This document shows positions 43,359 to 51,053 of a stretch of DNA of 64,000 nucleotides, in pieces. The notes under the pieces are model-generated. The model was not told the origin of the DNA, did not search any database, and saw nothing but the letters and a program-made list of their open reading frames with translations. Source of the DNA: Curvibacter gracilis ATCC BAA-807 (lineage in GTDB: Bacteria > Pseudomonadota > Gammaproteobacteria > Burkholderiales > Burkholderiaceae_C); NCBI RefSeq assembly GCF_000518645.1, contig NZ_JADZ01000004.1:548209-612208 (forward strand). The letters run 5' to 3'. Position 1 is the first letter of the stretch, and each line of letters opens with the position of its first letter. The translations under genes and the position numbers were made by a program.

Positions 43359-44381
43359 ATGAAAAAACGCCTGCGCACAGCGCGTTGGGCCAAGGCGTTT
43401 GCGCGGGGCGCCATGACCCTGGCAAGAATGACCACCCGCATGGCCAGCGCCTCGGCCGGCCGCCCTATGAAGCGGGCCCGCCGCAAAGCCGCAGCACCAC
43501 GGCCCGGCGTTCGCGCCAGCGCCGGCACCTGGACACGGGGCCTGGCCATGGGCGTGGAGGGGGCCCTGCGCTATCGCCTCTATGCCCCGCCTGACCTGCA
43601 GCCCGGCGAACAACTGGCGCTCATGGTGATGCTGCATGGCTGCGGCCAGGATGCCGAAGGCTTTGCGATCTGCACCGGCATGAACCGGATTGCGGCCAAG
43701 AAGCGATTCCTGGTGCTGTACCCGGAGCAAGACCCCCTGTCCAACCCACAGCGATGTTGGAACTGGTTTGACACCCTCCACGGTCGTGCCAACTCAGAGG
43801 CAGAACTCATCCTGAAGGCGATCGATCAGGTGTGCACACTGAACCCGGTGGACCCCAGGCAGGTTGCCATGGCAGGCCTGTCGGCCGGGGCCAGCATGGC
43901 GGCCCTGTTGGTCACCCGACACCCGAGCCGGTTCAAGGCATTGGTCATGCATTCGGGGGTGGCGCCCGGAACCGCAAACACCACCTTGACGGCCCTCAGC
44001 GCCATGCGCGGACGCCGCCCGACCCTGCCATTGAGCGCCACCCCGAACACCATGGCGGCAGATTGGCCCGCCCTGCTGGTCATCCATGGCGATGCGGACA
44101 CCACGGTCTCGCCGGCCAATGCCGAGGCAGCCGCCCAGAGCTGGGCGCAGGCGGCCGCCGCGCGCTCCGGCCAGGTTCGGCGATTGCAGCGCGGCAAGCG
44201 CTACCCCCTGGCCGTGACCGACTTCAAGAACCGAGGCCGTCTGGTGGCCAGGCTGATGCTTGTGGCCGGCCTGGGCCACGCCTGGAGCGGGGGCGCTGCC
44301 AAGCAGGCCTTTGCCGATGTGCGCGGGCCTGATGCGTCAAGCCTGGCCTGGACGTTTGCGGCGCAGCAGTTCGGGGGGTGA
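43359..44381 (+). CDS. PHB-depolymerase-type alpha/beta-hydrolase esterase
   Basis: 340 residues of the esterase/PHB depolymerase family. The N-terminus is very basic (Arg/Lys/Ala rich, about 55 residues) without a clear signal peptide. Then come the oxyanion-side motif LMVMLHGCGQDAEGFA, nucleophile elbow GLSAGAS (Ser), the acid in VIHGDADTTVSP and the His in GLGHAWSGG. It cleaves short polyester or phenolic esters; in-cell substrate unknown. GGAG stands eight bases upstream of the ATG. It stands alone. Confidence 0.87.
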   Translation: MKKRLRTARWAKAFARGAMTLARMTTRMASASAGRPMKRARRKAAAPRPGVRASAGTWTRGLAMGVEGALRYRLYAPPDLQPGEQLALMVMLHGCGQDAEGFAICTGMNRIAAKKRFLVLYPEQDPLSNPQRCWNWFDTLHGRANSEAELILKAIDQVCTLNPVDPRQVAMAGLSAGASMAALLVTRHPSRFKALVMHSGVAPGTANTTLTALSAMRGRRPTLPLSATPNTMAADWPALLVIHGDADTTVSPANAEAAAQSWAQAAAARSGQVRRLQRGKRYPLAVTDFKNRGRLVARLMLVAGLGHAWSGGAAKQAFADVRGPDASSLAWTFAAQQFGG

Positions 44382-44416
44382 TCCACTTGGCCAGACTTCG
44401 CCCCTTGGCCAGCGCG

Positions 44417-45451
44417 TCACTGGGGCTGAACCCCCAACTCCCTGATTTTGCGGGTCACCACCTCGAACTCGGGCTTGAAATCTTCTGCAAACTGCTCCGG
44501 TGTCGAGTTCATCACCTCGAAGCCCCGGCCATTGAGCAGTTGGCTCATATCGGGCGTGCCCACAATGGCGCGCACCTCGCGTGCCAGCCGGTCGATGACC
44601 GGGGCGGGGGTCTTGGCGGGGGCCAGCAGGCCGATCCAGACGCTGGTGTCGTAGATCGGGTCGGCCATGCCCAGTTCGCGCATCGTGGGCACCTGCGGCA
44701 GTGAGGTGGAGCGCTGCCGCCCCATGACCGCCAAGGGAATCAGCTTGCCGTTGGGCACATGCTGCATGGCGCTGCCCACGGAGGAATAGCCCAGCACCAC
44801 CGTGCCGGCCAGCAGGTCTGAAATCACGGGGGCCTCACCGCGTTGGGCCACATGCACCATGCCGGCATTCAGGCTGCGGCTCAAGGTTTCGCCTTGCAGA
44901 TGGCCCAGGCCACCAATGCCCCACGAGGCATAGCTGAACGACAGGCTGCCGCTGGCCGCTTTGGCCTTCAGATCTGCCATGTTTTTGATGCCCGAGCCGG
45001 GGTGGGTGGAGAGCAGCGTGGGGCTGCGCACCAGTTGGGTGATGGGGATGAAGTCTTTGAGGGGGTCGTAGCTGAGGCTTTTGAACAAGGCGGTGTTGTT
45101 GACCTGCGAGTCGGTGATGGTCATGAGCAAGGTGTAGCCATCGGCCTTGGCCCGCGCCACCTCGGCAGCACCGATGGCGCCGGCTGCGCCGCTTTTGTTG
45201 TCGACCACGATGGCCTGGCCCATGGATTTGGCGAGCCCTTCACCCACCTTGCGCGCCACAAAATCGGTGGCGCCCCCTGCCGCATAGGGCACCACGATGC
45301 GGATCGGGCGTGACGGATAGCTGTCCTGGGCCTGTGCCGGCGCGGCCAGGGCTGAAAACAGTGCGGCGATGGCGCCGATGAGGCGCATGGCCTTGGGCGA
45401 AGTCTGGGTGGAGGGGGTGGAGGGGGTGATGTAGGTGGTGTGGGTGTTCAT
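44417..45451 (-). CDS. Bug-family (TctC) solute-binding receptor
   Basis: 344 residues with an extended N-terminus, then a signal-peptide core (MRLIGAIAALFSALAAPAQAQ; the MRLIG Met lies about 20 residues in and may be the true start) and the Bug hallmark YPSRPIRIVVPYAAGGATDFVAR. It is downstream of the Rieske oxygenase and reductase genes on the same strand (42-base gap), so it probably binds the aromatic acid or a related carboxylate handled by them. No membrane TctAB partner nearby. Confidence 0.9.
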   Translation of the reverse strand: MNTHTTYITPSTPSTQTSPKAMRLIGAIAALFSALAAPAQAQDSYPSRPIRIVVPYAAGGATDFVARKVGEGLAKSMGQAIVVDNKSGAAGAIGAAEVARAKADGYTLLMTITDSQVNNTALFKSLSYDPLKDFIPITQLVRSPTLLSTHPGSGIKNMADLKAKAASGSLSFSYASWGIGGLGHLQGETLSRSLNAGMVHVAQRGEAPVISDLLAGTVVLGYSSVGSAMQHVPNGKLIPLAVMGRQRSTSLPQVPTMRELGMADPIYDTSVWIGLLAPAKTPAPVIDRLAREVRAIVGTPDMSQLLNGRGFEVMNSTPEQFAEDFKPEFEVVTRKIRELGVQPQ

Positions 45452-45493
45452 GGTTTTGTCTCCGGTTCATTTTCTTTTTCAACAGGTCTGGGC

Positions 45494-46450
45494 TCAGAGG
45501 TCCAGTACCAACTCAGGGCTCAGCGATCGGGATACACAAGGCAGCATGCAGCGCTGGGCCAGGCGTTCGTGCTCGCTCAACACGTGATCGCGGTGCTCGG
45601 CCTGGCCGCTGACAATGCCCACTTCGCAACTGCGGCAGAGCCCTTCACGGCAGGCATACGGGATCAGCACCCCGTGCTGCTCCAGCGCATCGAGCAGGCT
45701 CACGTCATGCGGCACAGGCACACGCAGGCCCGAGCGGTGCAGCACGGCCGTGAAGGCCTGCCCGCCTTGAGTCGACCCCGCTGCCGGGCCCTGTGCTGTG
45801 AAGCGCTCAAAATGGACTTGCGCCTGCGCGAAGCCGGCCTGGTGCGCGGCGGCCTCCACGGCACTCATCAAACCTGAGGGGCCGCAGCAATAGACATGCA
45901 CCCCTGGCGCGGCGGGGCCCAGAAACTCCGACAGGTCGGGGGGCTGCCCGCCGGCTTCTTCGTCGACGTGCAAGAGGATGTGCCTGCCTCCAAGCTGGGC
46001 CAGCGGCCAGGCATACGCAGCTTTGGCCCGTGAGCGCACGCAATACAGCAAGCGCCAGGGCTGCCCCCGGGCCTGGCAGGCCGCCATCATGCTGAGGATC
46101 GGGGTGATGCCGATGCCCCCCGCCACAAACAGGTGCTGATGGGCGGCGTCTGACAGGCCGAACAAGCACCGGGGTGCCCCCACCTTCAGCCGCTGCCCCA
46201 CCTGCAACTGGTGGTGGATGAAGGCGGATCCCCCGCGGCTGTCGGGGGCCAGGCCCACGCCCAGCACATAGCGGTGCCGCTCCTCAGGGGGGTTGGCGAT
46301 GGAGTATTGCCGGCACAGCCCATGGGGCAGGTGCACGTCGACATGGGCGCCGGCCGCGAAGGGGGGCAGGGCCTCGCCCGAAGGCGCTCTGAGCTCCAGC
46401 CCCAGCACGTCCTGGGCCTCGTGGGTGATCTGGCTGACGATCAGTTCCAT
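45494..46450 (-). CDS. VanB-like ferredoxin-type oxygenase reductase
   Basis: 318-residue reductase of the phthalate/vanillate reductase group. FMN-binding RQYSIANPP, NAD-binding GGIGITPILSM and CGPSGLM, and a C-terminal plant-type 2Fe-2S domain with CREGLCRSC ... RCMLPC are in that order. It passes electrons from NADH to the oxygenase encoded just upstream (7-base gap). Confidence 0.92.
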   Translation of the reverse strand: MELIVSQITHEAQDVLGLELRAPSGEALPPFAAGAHVDVHLPHGLCRQYSIANPPEERHRYVLGVGLAPDSRGGSAFIHHQLQVGQRLKVGAPRCLFGLSDAAHQHLFVAGGIGITPILSMMAACQARGQPWRLLYCVRSRAKAAYAWPLAQLGGRHILLHVDEEAGGQPPDLSEFLGPAAPGVHVYCCGPSGLMSAVEAAAHQAGFAQAQVHFERFTAQGPAAGSTQGGQAFTAVLHRSGLRVPVPHDVSLLDALEQHGVLIPYACREGLCRSCEVGIVSGQAEHRDHVLSEHERLAQRCMLPCVSRSLSPELVLDL

Positions 46451-46457
46451 GGCGGCC

Positions 46458-47519
46458 TCAAGCCTTGGCCCTGGGCACGGGCTGGCCGCCGGCCAGCTCC
46501 TGGGCTTCTTCTTCCAGGCGGCGCGCCACCACCCATCGGAACTGGTTGAGCGCGGCATCGATGCCAAAGGGCACCATCTTGAAGTCGGGCGCCAGGGCCA
46601 GGCTGCGCTGCTGGGCCGTGATGATGGCGCGGTCTTCGTCAAAGGCCGTCACCACGGCCTGGTGAATCGACCGGGTCACCTCGGGCTGCTCGATCGAGAA
46701 GTTGTGCGGGTGCGCGAAAAAGTAATGGGTGGAGTTTTCGGTTTCGGGTGTGATCGCCTGGCACCCTCTGAACTCAAGGGCCTCCACGCGCTGGCCTTCA
46801 GGCGCGCCCGTGCCGGTGGGTGCCATGCCCGAATCCATCAGCAAGGTGGCTGGCAAGGTGAAGTTGTAGATGTTCCAGCGGTCCACCTTGCCGCTCCAGG
46901 TCTTGACGGCGGTGGCAAAGGGCGGCGCTTCGGTCCCGATGGCCCAGCGGGTGATGCGAACACCGTTGTCCAGGCGCTCCACCTTGGCAGGGGCCGATGC
47001 GTAATCGGGGCTGCCACCCAGCGTGGAAGGGTGCACAAAGGGCAGATGCGAAAAATCCAGCAGGTTGTCGCAGATCAGCAGGTAATTGACGTCGTAGTGG
47101 ATGTAGCCATCCTCGCTTCGCCAATCGGGGTGATCCAGCCACTGGGTATCCGGGATCAAGTCAGGGTCGGCCCGCTCCGGGTCGCCCATCCAGACCCACA
47201 CCCAGCGGTGGCGCTGAACCACCGGCAGGGTGCGCACCTTGGCCTGCGGCGGTATCCTGGCCTGGGCCGGGGCCTCGGTGCATTGCCCGGTCGCATCAAA
47301 CTTGAGGCCGTGGTACATGCACCGCACGCAGTCGCCCTCACGCCGGCCCACCGACAAGGGTGCCCCGCGGTGGCAGCAGCGGTCTTCCATGGCCACCACC
47401 TGGCCCTCTTGCGTGCGGTACATCAGCACAGGCAGGCCGATGATGGTGCGGCTGAACAGGCCTTCCTGGGTGACTTCATGGTCCCAGGCGGCCACATACC
47501 AAAGGTTTTTGATGAACAT
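46458..47519 (-). CDS. VanA-like Rieske non-heme iron oxygenase
   Basis: 353-residue ring-hydroxylating or O-demethylating oxygenase. Rieske ligands are Cys48/His50 and Cys67/His70 (RCCHRGAPL, CMYHGLKF). The mononuclear iron site is NLLDFSHLPFVHPSTLG. The C-terminal part resembles vanillate/dicamba demethylases. The substrate is unknown, likely a methoxylated or carboxylated aromatic. First gene of a unit with the reductase and Bug receptor. It is divergent from a LysR gene. Confidence 0.92.
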   Translation of the reverse strand: MFIKNLWYVAAWDHEVTQEGLFSRTIIGLPVLMYRTQEGQVVAMEDRCCHRGAPLSVGRREGDCVRCMYHGLKFDATGQCTEAPAQARIPPQAKVRTLPVVQRHRWVWVWMGDPERADPDLIPDTQWLDHPDWRSEDGYIHYDVNYLLICDNLLDFSHLPFVHPSTLGGSPDYASAPAKVERLDNGVRITRWAIGTEAPPFATAVKTWSGKVDRWNIYNFTLPATLLMDSGMAPTGTGAPEGQRVEALEFRGCQAITPETENSTHYFFAHPHNFSIEQPEVTRSIHQAVVTAFDEDRAIITAQQRSLALAPDFKMVPFGIDAALNQFRWVVARRLEEEAQELAGGQPVPRAKA

Positions 47520-47554
47520 CGCTTGTCTCCGTTGTTGACCAAGTGCTTCCCGAC

Positions 47555-47568
47555 TTGATGTTCATCAA
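47555..47568. promoter_or_regulatory. TTGAT-N4-ATCAA palindrome in the oxygenase/LysR gap
   Basis: TTGATGTTCATCAA is an exact match to the FNR consensus layout and also contains a T-N11-A core that a LysR protein could use. It lies 36 bases before the oxygenase start and 66 before the LysR start. Given the LysR neighbour, a LysR site is as likely as an FNR/DNR site. Confidence 0.55.
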
Positions 47569-47633
47569 TCCTAGGTTTGGCATGAAAATGCGTAAATGTC
47601 ATTCCAATCATTGAAAGAATGCACGGTGTTCAT

Positions 47634-48605
47634 ATGGATGAGCTGGACCTGAACCTGCTGGCGGTGTTCGATGCCTTGTTTCGCGAGCGCAGCGTCACCC
47701 AGGCGGCCCACGCGCTGGGTATGACCCAGAGCGCCACCAGCCACGCGGTGAACCGGTTGCGGGCCTTTTTTGACGACCCTCTTTTCGTCAAGACCAAAGA
47801 GGGCATGACACCCACCCGCAAGGCCGAGTCATTGAGGGCCTCGGTGCTGGATGTGATGGCCACGGTGCGGCAGGACATCCTGGCCGCCGCCCGATTCGAC
47901 CCGGCTGCAGCACGCAGGGTGTTCACCCTGTGCATGACCGACATGGGCGAGCTGGTCTTTCTGCCCCCGCTGCTGAAGCAGCTCAGAACCCTGGCGCCGG
48001 GGTGCTCAGTGCGAACCTTGCAAGTGCCTGTGGAACAGATCGAATCCCTACTTGGGTCGGGCGAGGCCGATCTGGCCATCGGCTCGATTCGGGCCGTGCC
48101 CGAAGGCCTGTTTCAGCAGCGCCTGTTTCTGCATTCCTTCGTGACCGTGCTGCACCGCGACAACCCGGTGCCCGGCCCCCGGCTCAGCCCGCAAGAGTTC
48201 GAAGCCATGCCGCAGATTGCGGTCTCGCTCACGGGGCACACGGCCGAGGCCTACGACAACGTGGTCGAACAACAAGGCCTGCAGCGCAAGATCGCCGTCA
48301 CCACGCCCCATTTTCTGACCGTGCCCTTCCTGATCAAACACAACCCCGAGCTGGTGGCCACCGTGCCCTTGGAGCTGGCGCATTCCTTTGACGAGTACGG
48401 CTTCTTGCGCACGATCGAGGTGCCCTTCTCACTGCCGCCGTTTGCGCTGCACCAGCACTGGCACCCCCGCTTTCACAAAGATCCCGCTATCGTCTGGCTG
48501 CGCGAGTTGATCAAGTCGATGTTTGAAAACTACCCGGACGTGGTTTTTCGAGAGCCAGCGCTGGCTGGCGGCCCGGGCGCTGCTGATGCCGGTTTGAGGG
48601 TTTGA
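47634..48605 (+). CDS. LysR-family regulator of the oxygenase unit
   Basis: 323 residues. HTH: LDLNLLAVFDALFRERSVTQAAHALGMTQSATSHAVNRL, of the NodD/NahR-like branch, followed by an effector domain. Start 47634 (MDELDLN) is usual for this branch; 47619 is an in-frame alternative. It is divergent from the VanA-like gene and probably activates it in the presence of the aromatic substrate. Confidence 0.9.
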   Translation: MDELDLNLLAVFDALFRERSVTQAAHALGMTQSATSHAVNRLRAFFDDPLFVKTKEGMTPTRKAESLRASVLDVMATVRQDILAAARFDPAAARRVFTLCMTDMGELVFLPPLLKQLRTLAPGCSVRTLQVPVEQIESLLGSGEADLAIGSIRAVPEGLFQQRLFLHSFVTVLHRDNPVPGPRLSPQEFEAMPQIAVSLTGHTAEAYDNVVEQQGLQRKIAVTTPHFLTVPFLIKHNPELVATVPLELAHSFDEYGFLRTIEVPFSLPPFALHQHWHPRFHKDPAIVWLRELIKSMFENYPDVVFREPALAGGPGAADAGLRV

Positions 48606-48677
48606 CGAGGCCAGGCCGCGCTTGTCAGCCCCGGAGCTGACCAGATCCTGCTACCCGGGGCTTGTACAGTGAGGCGC

Positions 48678-49172
48678 ATGCAGATTCGAAGGTTCAGGCC
48701 CGGCGACGAGGCCGCGCTGTTTCAGGTGTTTTTCTCGGCTGTCCACAGCGTGGCCAGCCGCGACTACTCGCCCGAGCAAATCAAGGCCTGGGCCCCGGCC
48801 GACCTCGACCAGGCCCTGTGGGCCCAGCGCATTCAAGCCCTCAAGCCCTTCGTGCTTGAACTGGGCGGCCAGGTTGTGGCCTATGCCGACCTGCAGCACA
48901 AGGGCTACATCGACCACTTCTACGTCGCAGGCACCCACCCGCGCCAAGGCCTGGGCACCCACCTGATGGCCCACCTGCTGGCCGAGGCCAAATCACTGGG
49001 CCTGGGCGATTTGACGGCCGATGTGAGCGTGACGGCCGAGCCCTTCTTTGCCCGCCATGGCTTCACGGTGCTGGAGCGGCGATTTCCGGTGCGCCGGGGG
49101 GTGACGCTGGCGAATGCGTTGATGTGCAGGCGGGTGGAGGTGGGGAATAGCGGGCGCTTGATTGGCTTTTGA
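48678..49172 (+). CDS. GNAT-family N-acetyltransferase
   Basis: 164 residues. The acetyl-CoA binding loop is VAGTHPRQGLGTHLMAHLLAEAKSLG (RQGLGT). The C-terminal segment AEPFFARHGFTVLERR is also typical of GNAT. Start ATG 48678 with GAGG just upstream; an in-frame GTG at 48669 is possible. The acceptor is unknown. It stands alone. Confidence 0.88.
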   Translation: MQIRRFRPGDEAALFQVFFSAVHSVASRDYSPEQIKAWAPADLDQALWAQRIQALKPFVLELGGQVVAYADLQHKGYIDHFYVAGTHPRQGLGTHLMAHLLAEAKSLGLGDLTADVSVTAEPFFARHGFTVLERRFPVRRGVTLANALMCRRVEVGNSGRLIGF

Positions 49173-49488
49173 GGAGTTCAGTGCGGCCCCTCAGGTGCTT
49201 GATGCGGTTGTCTGGGGGGTGTTAGCACCTTTGTGCTGGGCGACGTGCTGTCGGGCAAGTTGGTGAATGAGATTCTGTGGGTGGAGGGGATTCGACTGGT
49301 TGGGCGTGGCGCCGCTGGGGGGCGTTCGGGGCTGGAATTGATGGGTGGGGTATCAGTTGGGGATGTCTGGTATACAGCGGTTGCGGTCGCCCAACGCCGC
49401 AACGTCCACCGACTGCTTGCAGCGAAGCATTGACAACTGCAGACGCCTGGCTTGAACCAACAAGTTTCGAAATTGACCTGGCAATGCA
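49173..49488. other. Intergenic region at the left edge of the low-GC island
   Basis: 316 bases. A small reading frame (49233-49433) gives protein-like text (VNEILWVEGIRLVGRG) but has no start context or family likeness and may be a gene fragment. GTTGCGG (49380-49386) and CCGCAAC (49397-49403) form an exact inverted repeat near the point where base composition falls. Nothing else was recognised. Confidence 0.4.
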
Positions 49489-50706
49489 TTACGCCTCTAG
49501 ATCGATGTCTAAGCGAAAGATGCTGCCGATGCGCATCGTCGCCGATCGACCCTGGCCTTCCATCATCGTCTGACCGATACGACTGGTCCACTTTATCGTG
49601 CCAGCTTTGTCTGCGAGAACTTCTACCGATGGCTGTTGCCTTATTTCCTCAAGAACCTCCCGGTTCACACTTGGCCGGATAACAACCCTCCTCACCGACT
49701 GACCATCGAGCGTCACTTCGCGCGGAAGCATCACGACTGCCTCCCGGCCGCGGAAGTCACCGCTGAAGGATTGACCTTCAGAGATAATGCCACGTATTTC
49801 CTCGCGAGACCTCTCGTCCCGTTCTTCGGTAATCTTCTTGCGTGCGGCCTCTGCCCGCGACGAGCGACCACGTTTGTCCTCAGGCCGAGCTCCGAAGGGG
49901 GAGGCTACAGATTCTGCGGTAACCTCGAATCCAGCCATTCGAAGAGCTCGCGCCATCACACCACGATTGGCCGCGTCTTGAGCTAAATTCATCTGCTGCT
50001 CACGTAAGACAAATGGCTCTTTGGGCTTCGGATCAACAATCTTGAGCACGCTTCCAGAACCGCCTTCAACATCAATGCTTAGACCGCAAACCAAGCGCTG
50101 CCCTGTGTAGCCCGGTGGAAACTGGATTGAAAGCTTCTGCGCGACCCCACCTCCAGCAGGCGGTCCCTTCAAACCAAGCTGCTTGAGGCTGAATGCAGCA
50201 CCGGATTGCGTCCCCTTGCACTCGATAACGTGCCACATACCCAATACATCCTGCGCTACAAAGTCAGGGGTTTTGTTCGGGCCTCTCTTTGCAGTTCTCG
50301 CTTGGGTTACACCTAGTGAACTGGCGATCCGCTGCATGAAGTAGCGGCCATCGACGACCTGTACTAATGACAGCTTATCGTGCAACCAAAGAATGGGGAC
50401 CCCCATTCCGAAATCGTCGCTGAGGATGGTCTTTTGATGCGCATCAAGATCCCAAAAGCTGCGGGTGAGGCTGAGGTCCGGCTGCTTTGCTATTGCGGCC
50501 AAGTATCGGACCCAGGCCCAAAACTCGCTAAGTGAAACGCCCGTTGCAGAAATTGGTGTAGTCAGGTAGCCGATCATCAAGAGCATTGCCGGAACGTTCA
50601 GCACACAACTGCTTTTCCCACTTATGAACGTAGGCGGAAACGAAGGCTGTAAACCGACGCCTGGCCACGTACTTGCGTCTATGTCAACTTTCAGATTGCG
50701 TTGCAT
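49489..50706 (-). CDS. Predicted PD-(D/E)xK nuclease-like protein
   Basis: 405 residues, no family recognised from whole-length reading. Residues 147-164 give P-D148, then E162-C-K164 in a hydrophobic strand (MWHVIECKG), the spacing of a PD-(D/E)xK nuclease core. The N-terminal ~140 residues are mixed alpha/beta with few charges. The C-terminal part has a charged helical stretch (KRGRSSRAEAARKKITEERDERSREE, about 285-310) and a beta-rich end. GGGAGGA precedes the ATG. Codons and base composition are less GC-rich than neighbours. Divergent from a KAP-family NTPase gene. A defence or restriction role is inference. Confidence 0.55.
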   Translation of the reverse strand: MQRNLKVDIDASTWPGVGLQPSFPPTFISGKSSCVLNVPAMLLMIGYLTTPISATGVSLSEFWAWVRYLAAIAKQPDLSLTRSFWDLDAHQKTILSDDFGMGVPILWLHDKLSLVQVVDGRYFMQRIASSLGVTQARTAKRGPNKTPDFVAQDVLGMWHVIECKGTQSGAAFSLKQLGLKGPPAGGGVAQKLSIQFPPGYTGQRLVCGLSIDVEGGSGSVLKIVDPKPKEPFVLREQQMNLAQDAANRGVMARALRMAGFEVTAESVASPFGARPEDKRGRSSRAEAARKKITEERDERSREEIRGIISEGQSFSGDFRGREAVVMLPREVTLDGQSVRRVVIRPSVNREVLEEIRQQPSVEVLADKAGTIKWTSRIGQTMMEGQGRSATMRIGSIFRLDIDLEA

Positions 50707-51053
50707 CGTAGGTCCTCCCGAAACTTCTTATATGTATTCATGATACTGAGCTATCGATAGTCGCTTGGCGCAGACTACGGGCCGGCGCCCCCCCCCCCAC
50801 GGAGCGACACGCGGTCGTTCAAGCAGTTGGCATTTGATCGCCGCATCCAGCCTGGCGCCGCCTTTCGCCTGCGGTCGCCGGTTCTGCCGCGAGAGCGGTC
50901 GTCGGTACGTGAAATTAGAATGCCTGCAATCGGTCGAATGGCAGGCCTACGTAGCCTTCGCAAGGCATCAACCTCGTAAGGATTGGTTATGACGGCGAGA
51001 ATCACTCAGGAATGGACTAGACTTTTTGGCTTATCGATCAGTAAGGCTATTTA
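50707..51053. promoter_or_regulatory. Divergent promoter region with an 11-base poly-C tract
   Basis: 347 bases between the nuclease-like and KAP genes. It holds an uninterrupted run of 11 C (50788-50798), the palindrome CTATCGATAG (50751-50760) and a second TATCGAT at 51032-51038 just before the KAP start. AT-rich promoter-like DNA adjoins both genes. The poly-C run could change length by slippage and alter spacing within the promoter region. Confidence 0.5.

Noticed and set aside
49233..49433. Short rightward frame ending AQRRNVHRLLAAKH
   Set aside because: Protein-like text but no start signal, no family likeness and no operon partner; treated as a possible gene fragment only.
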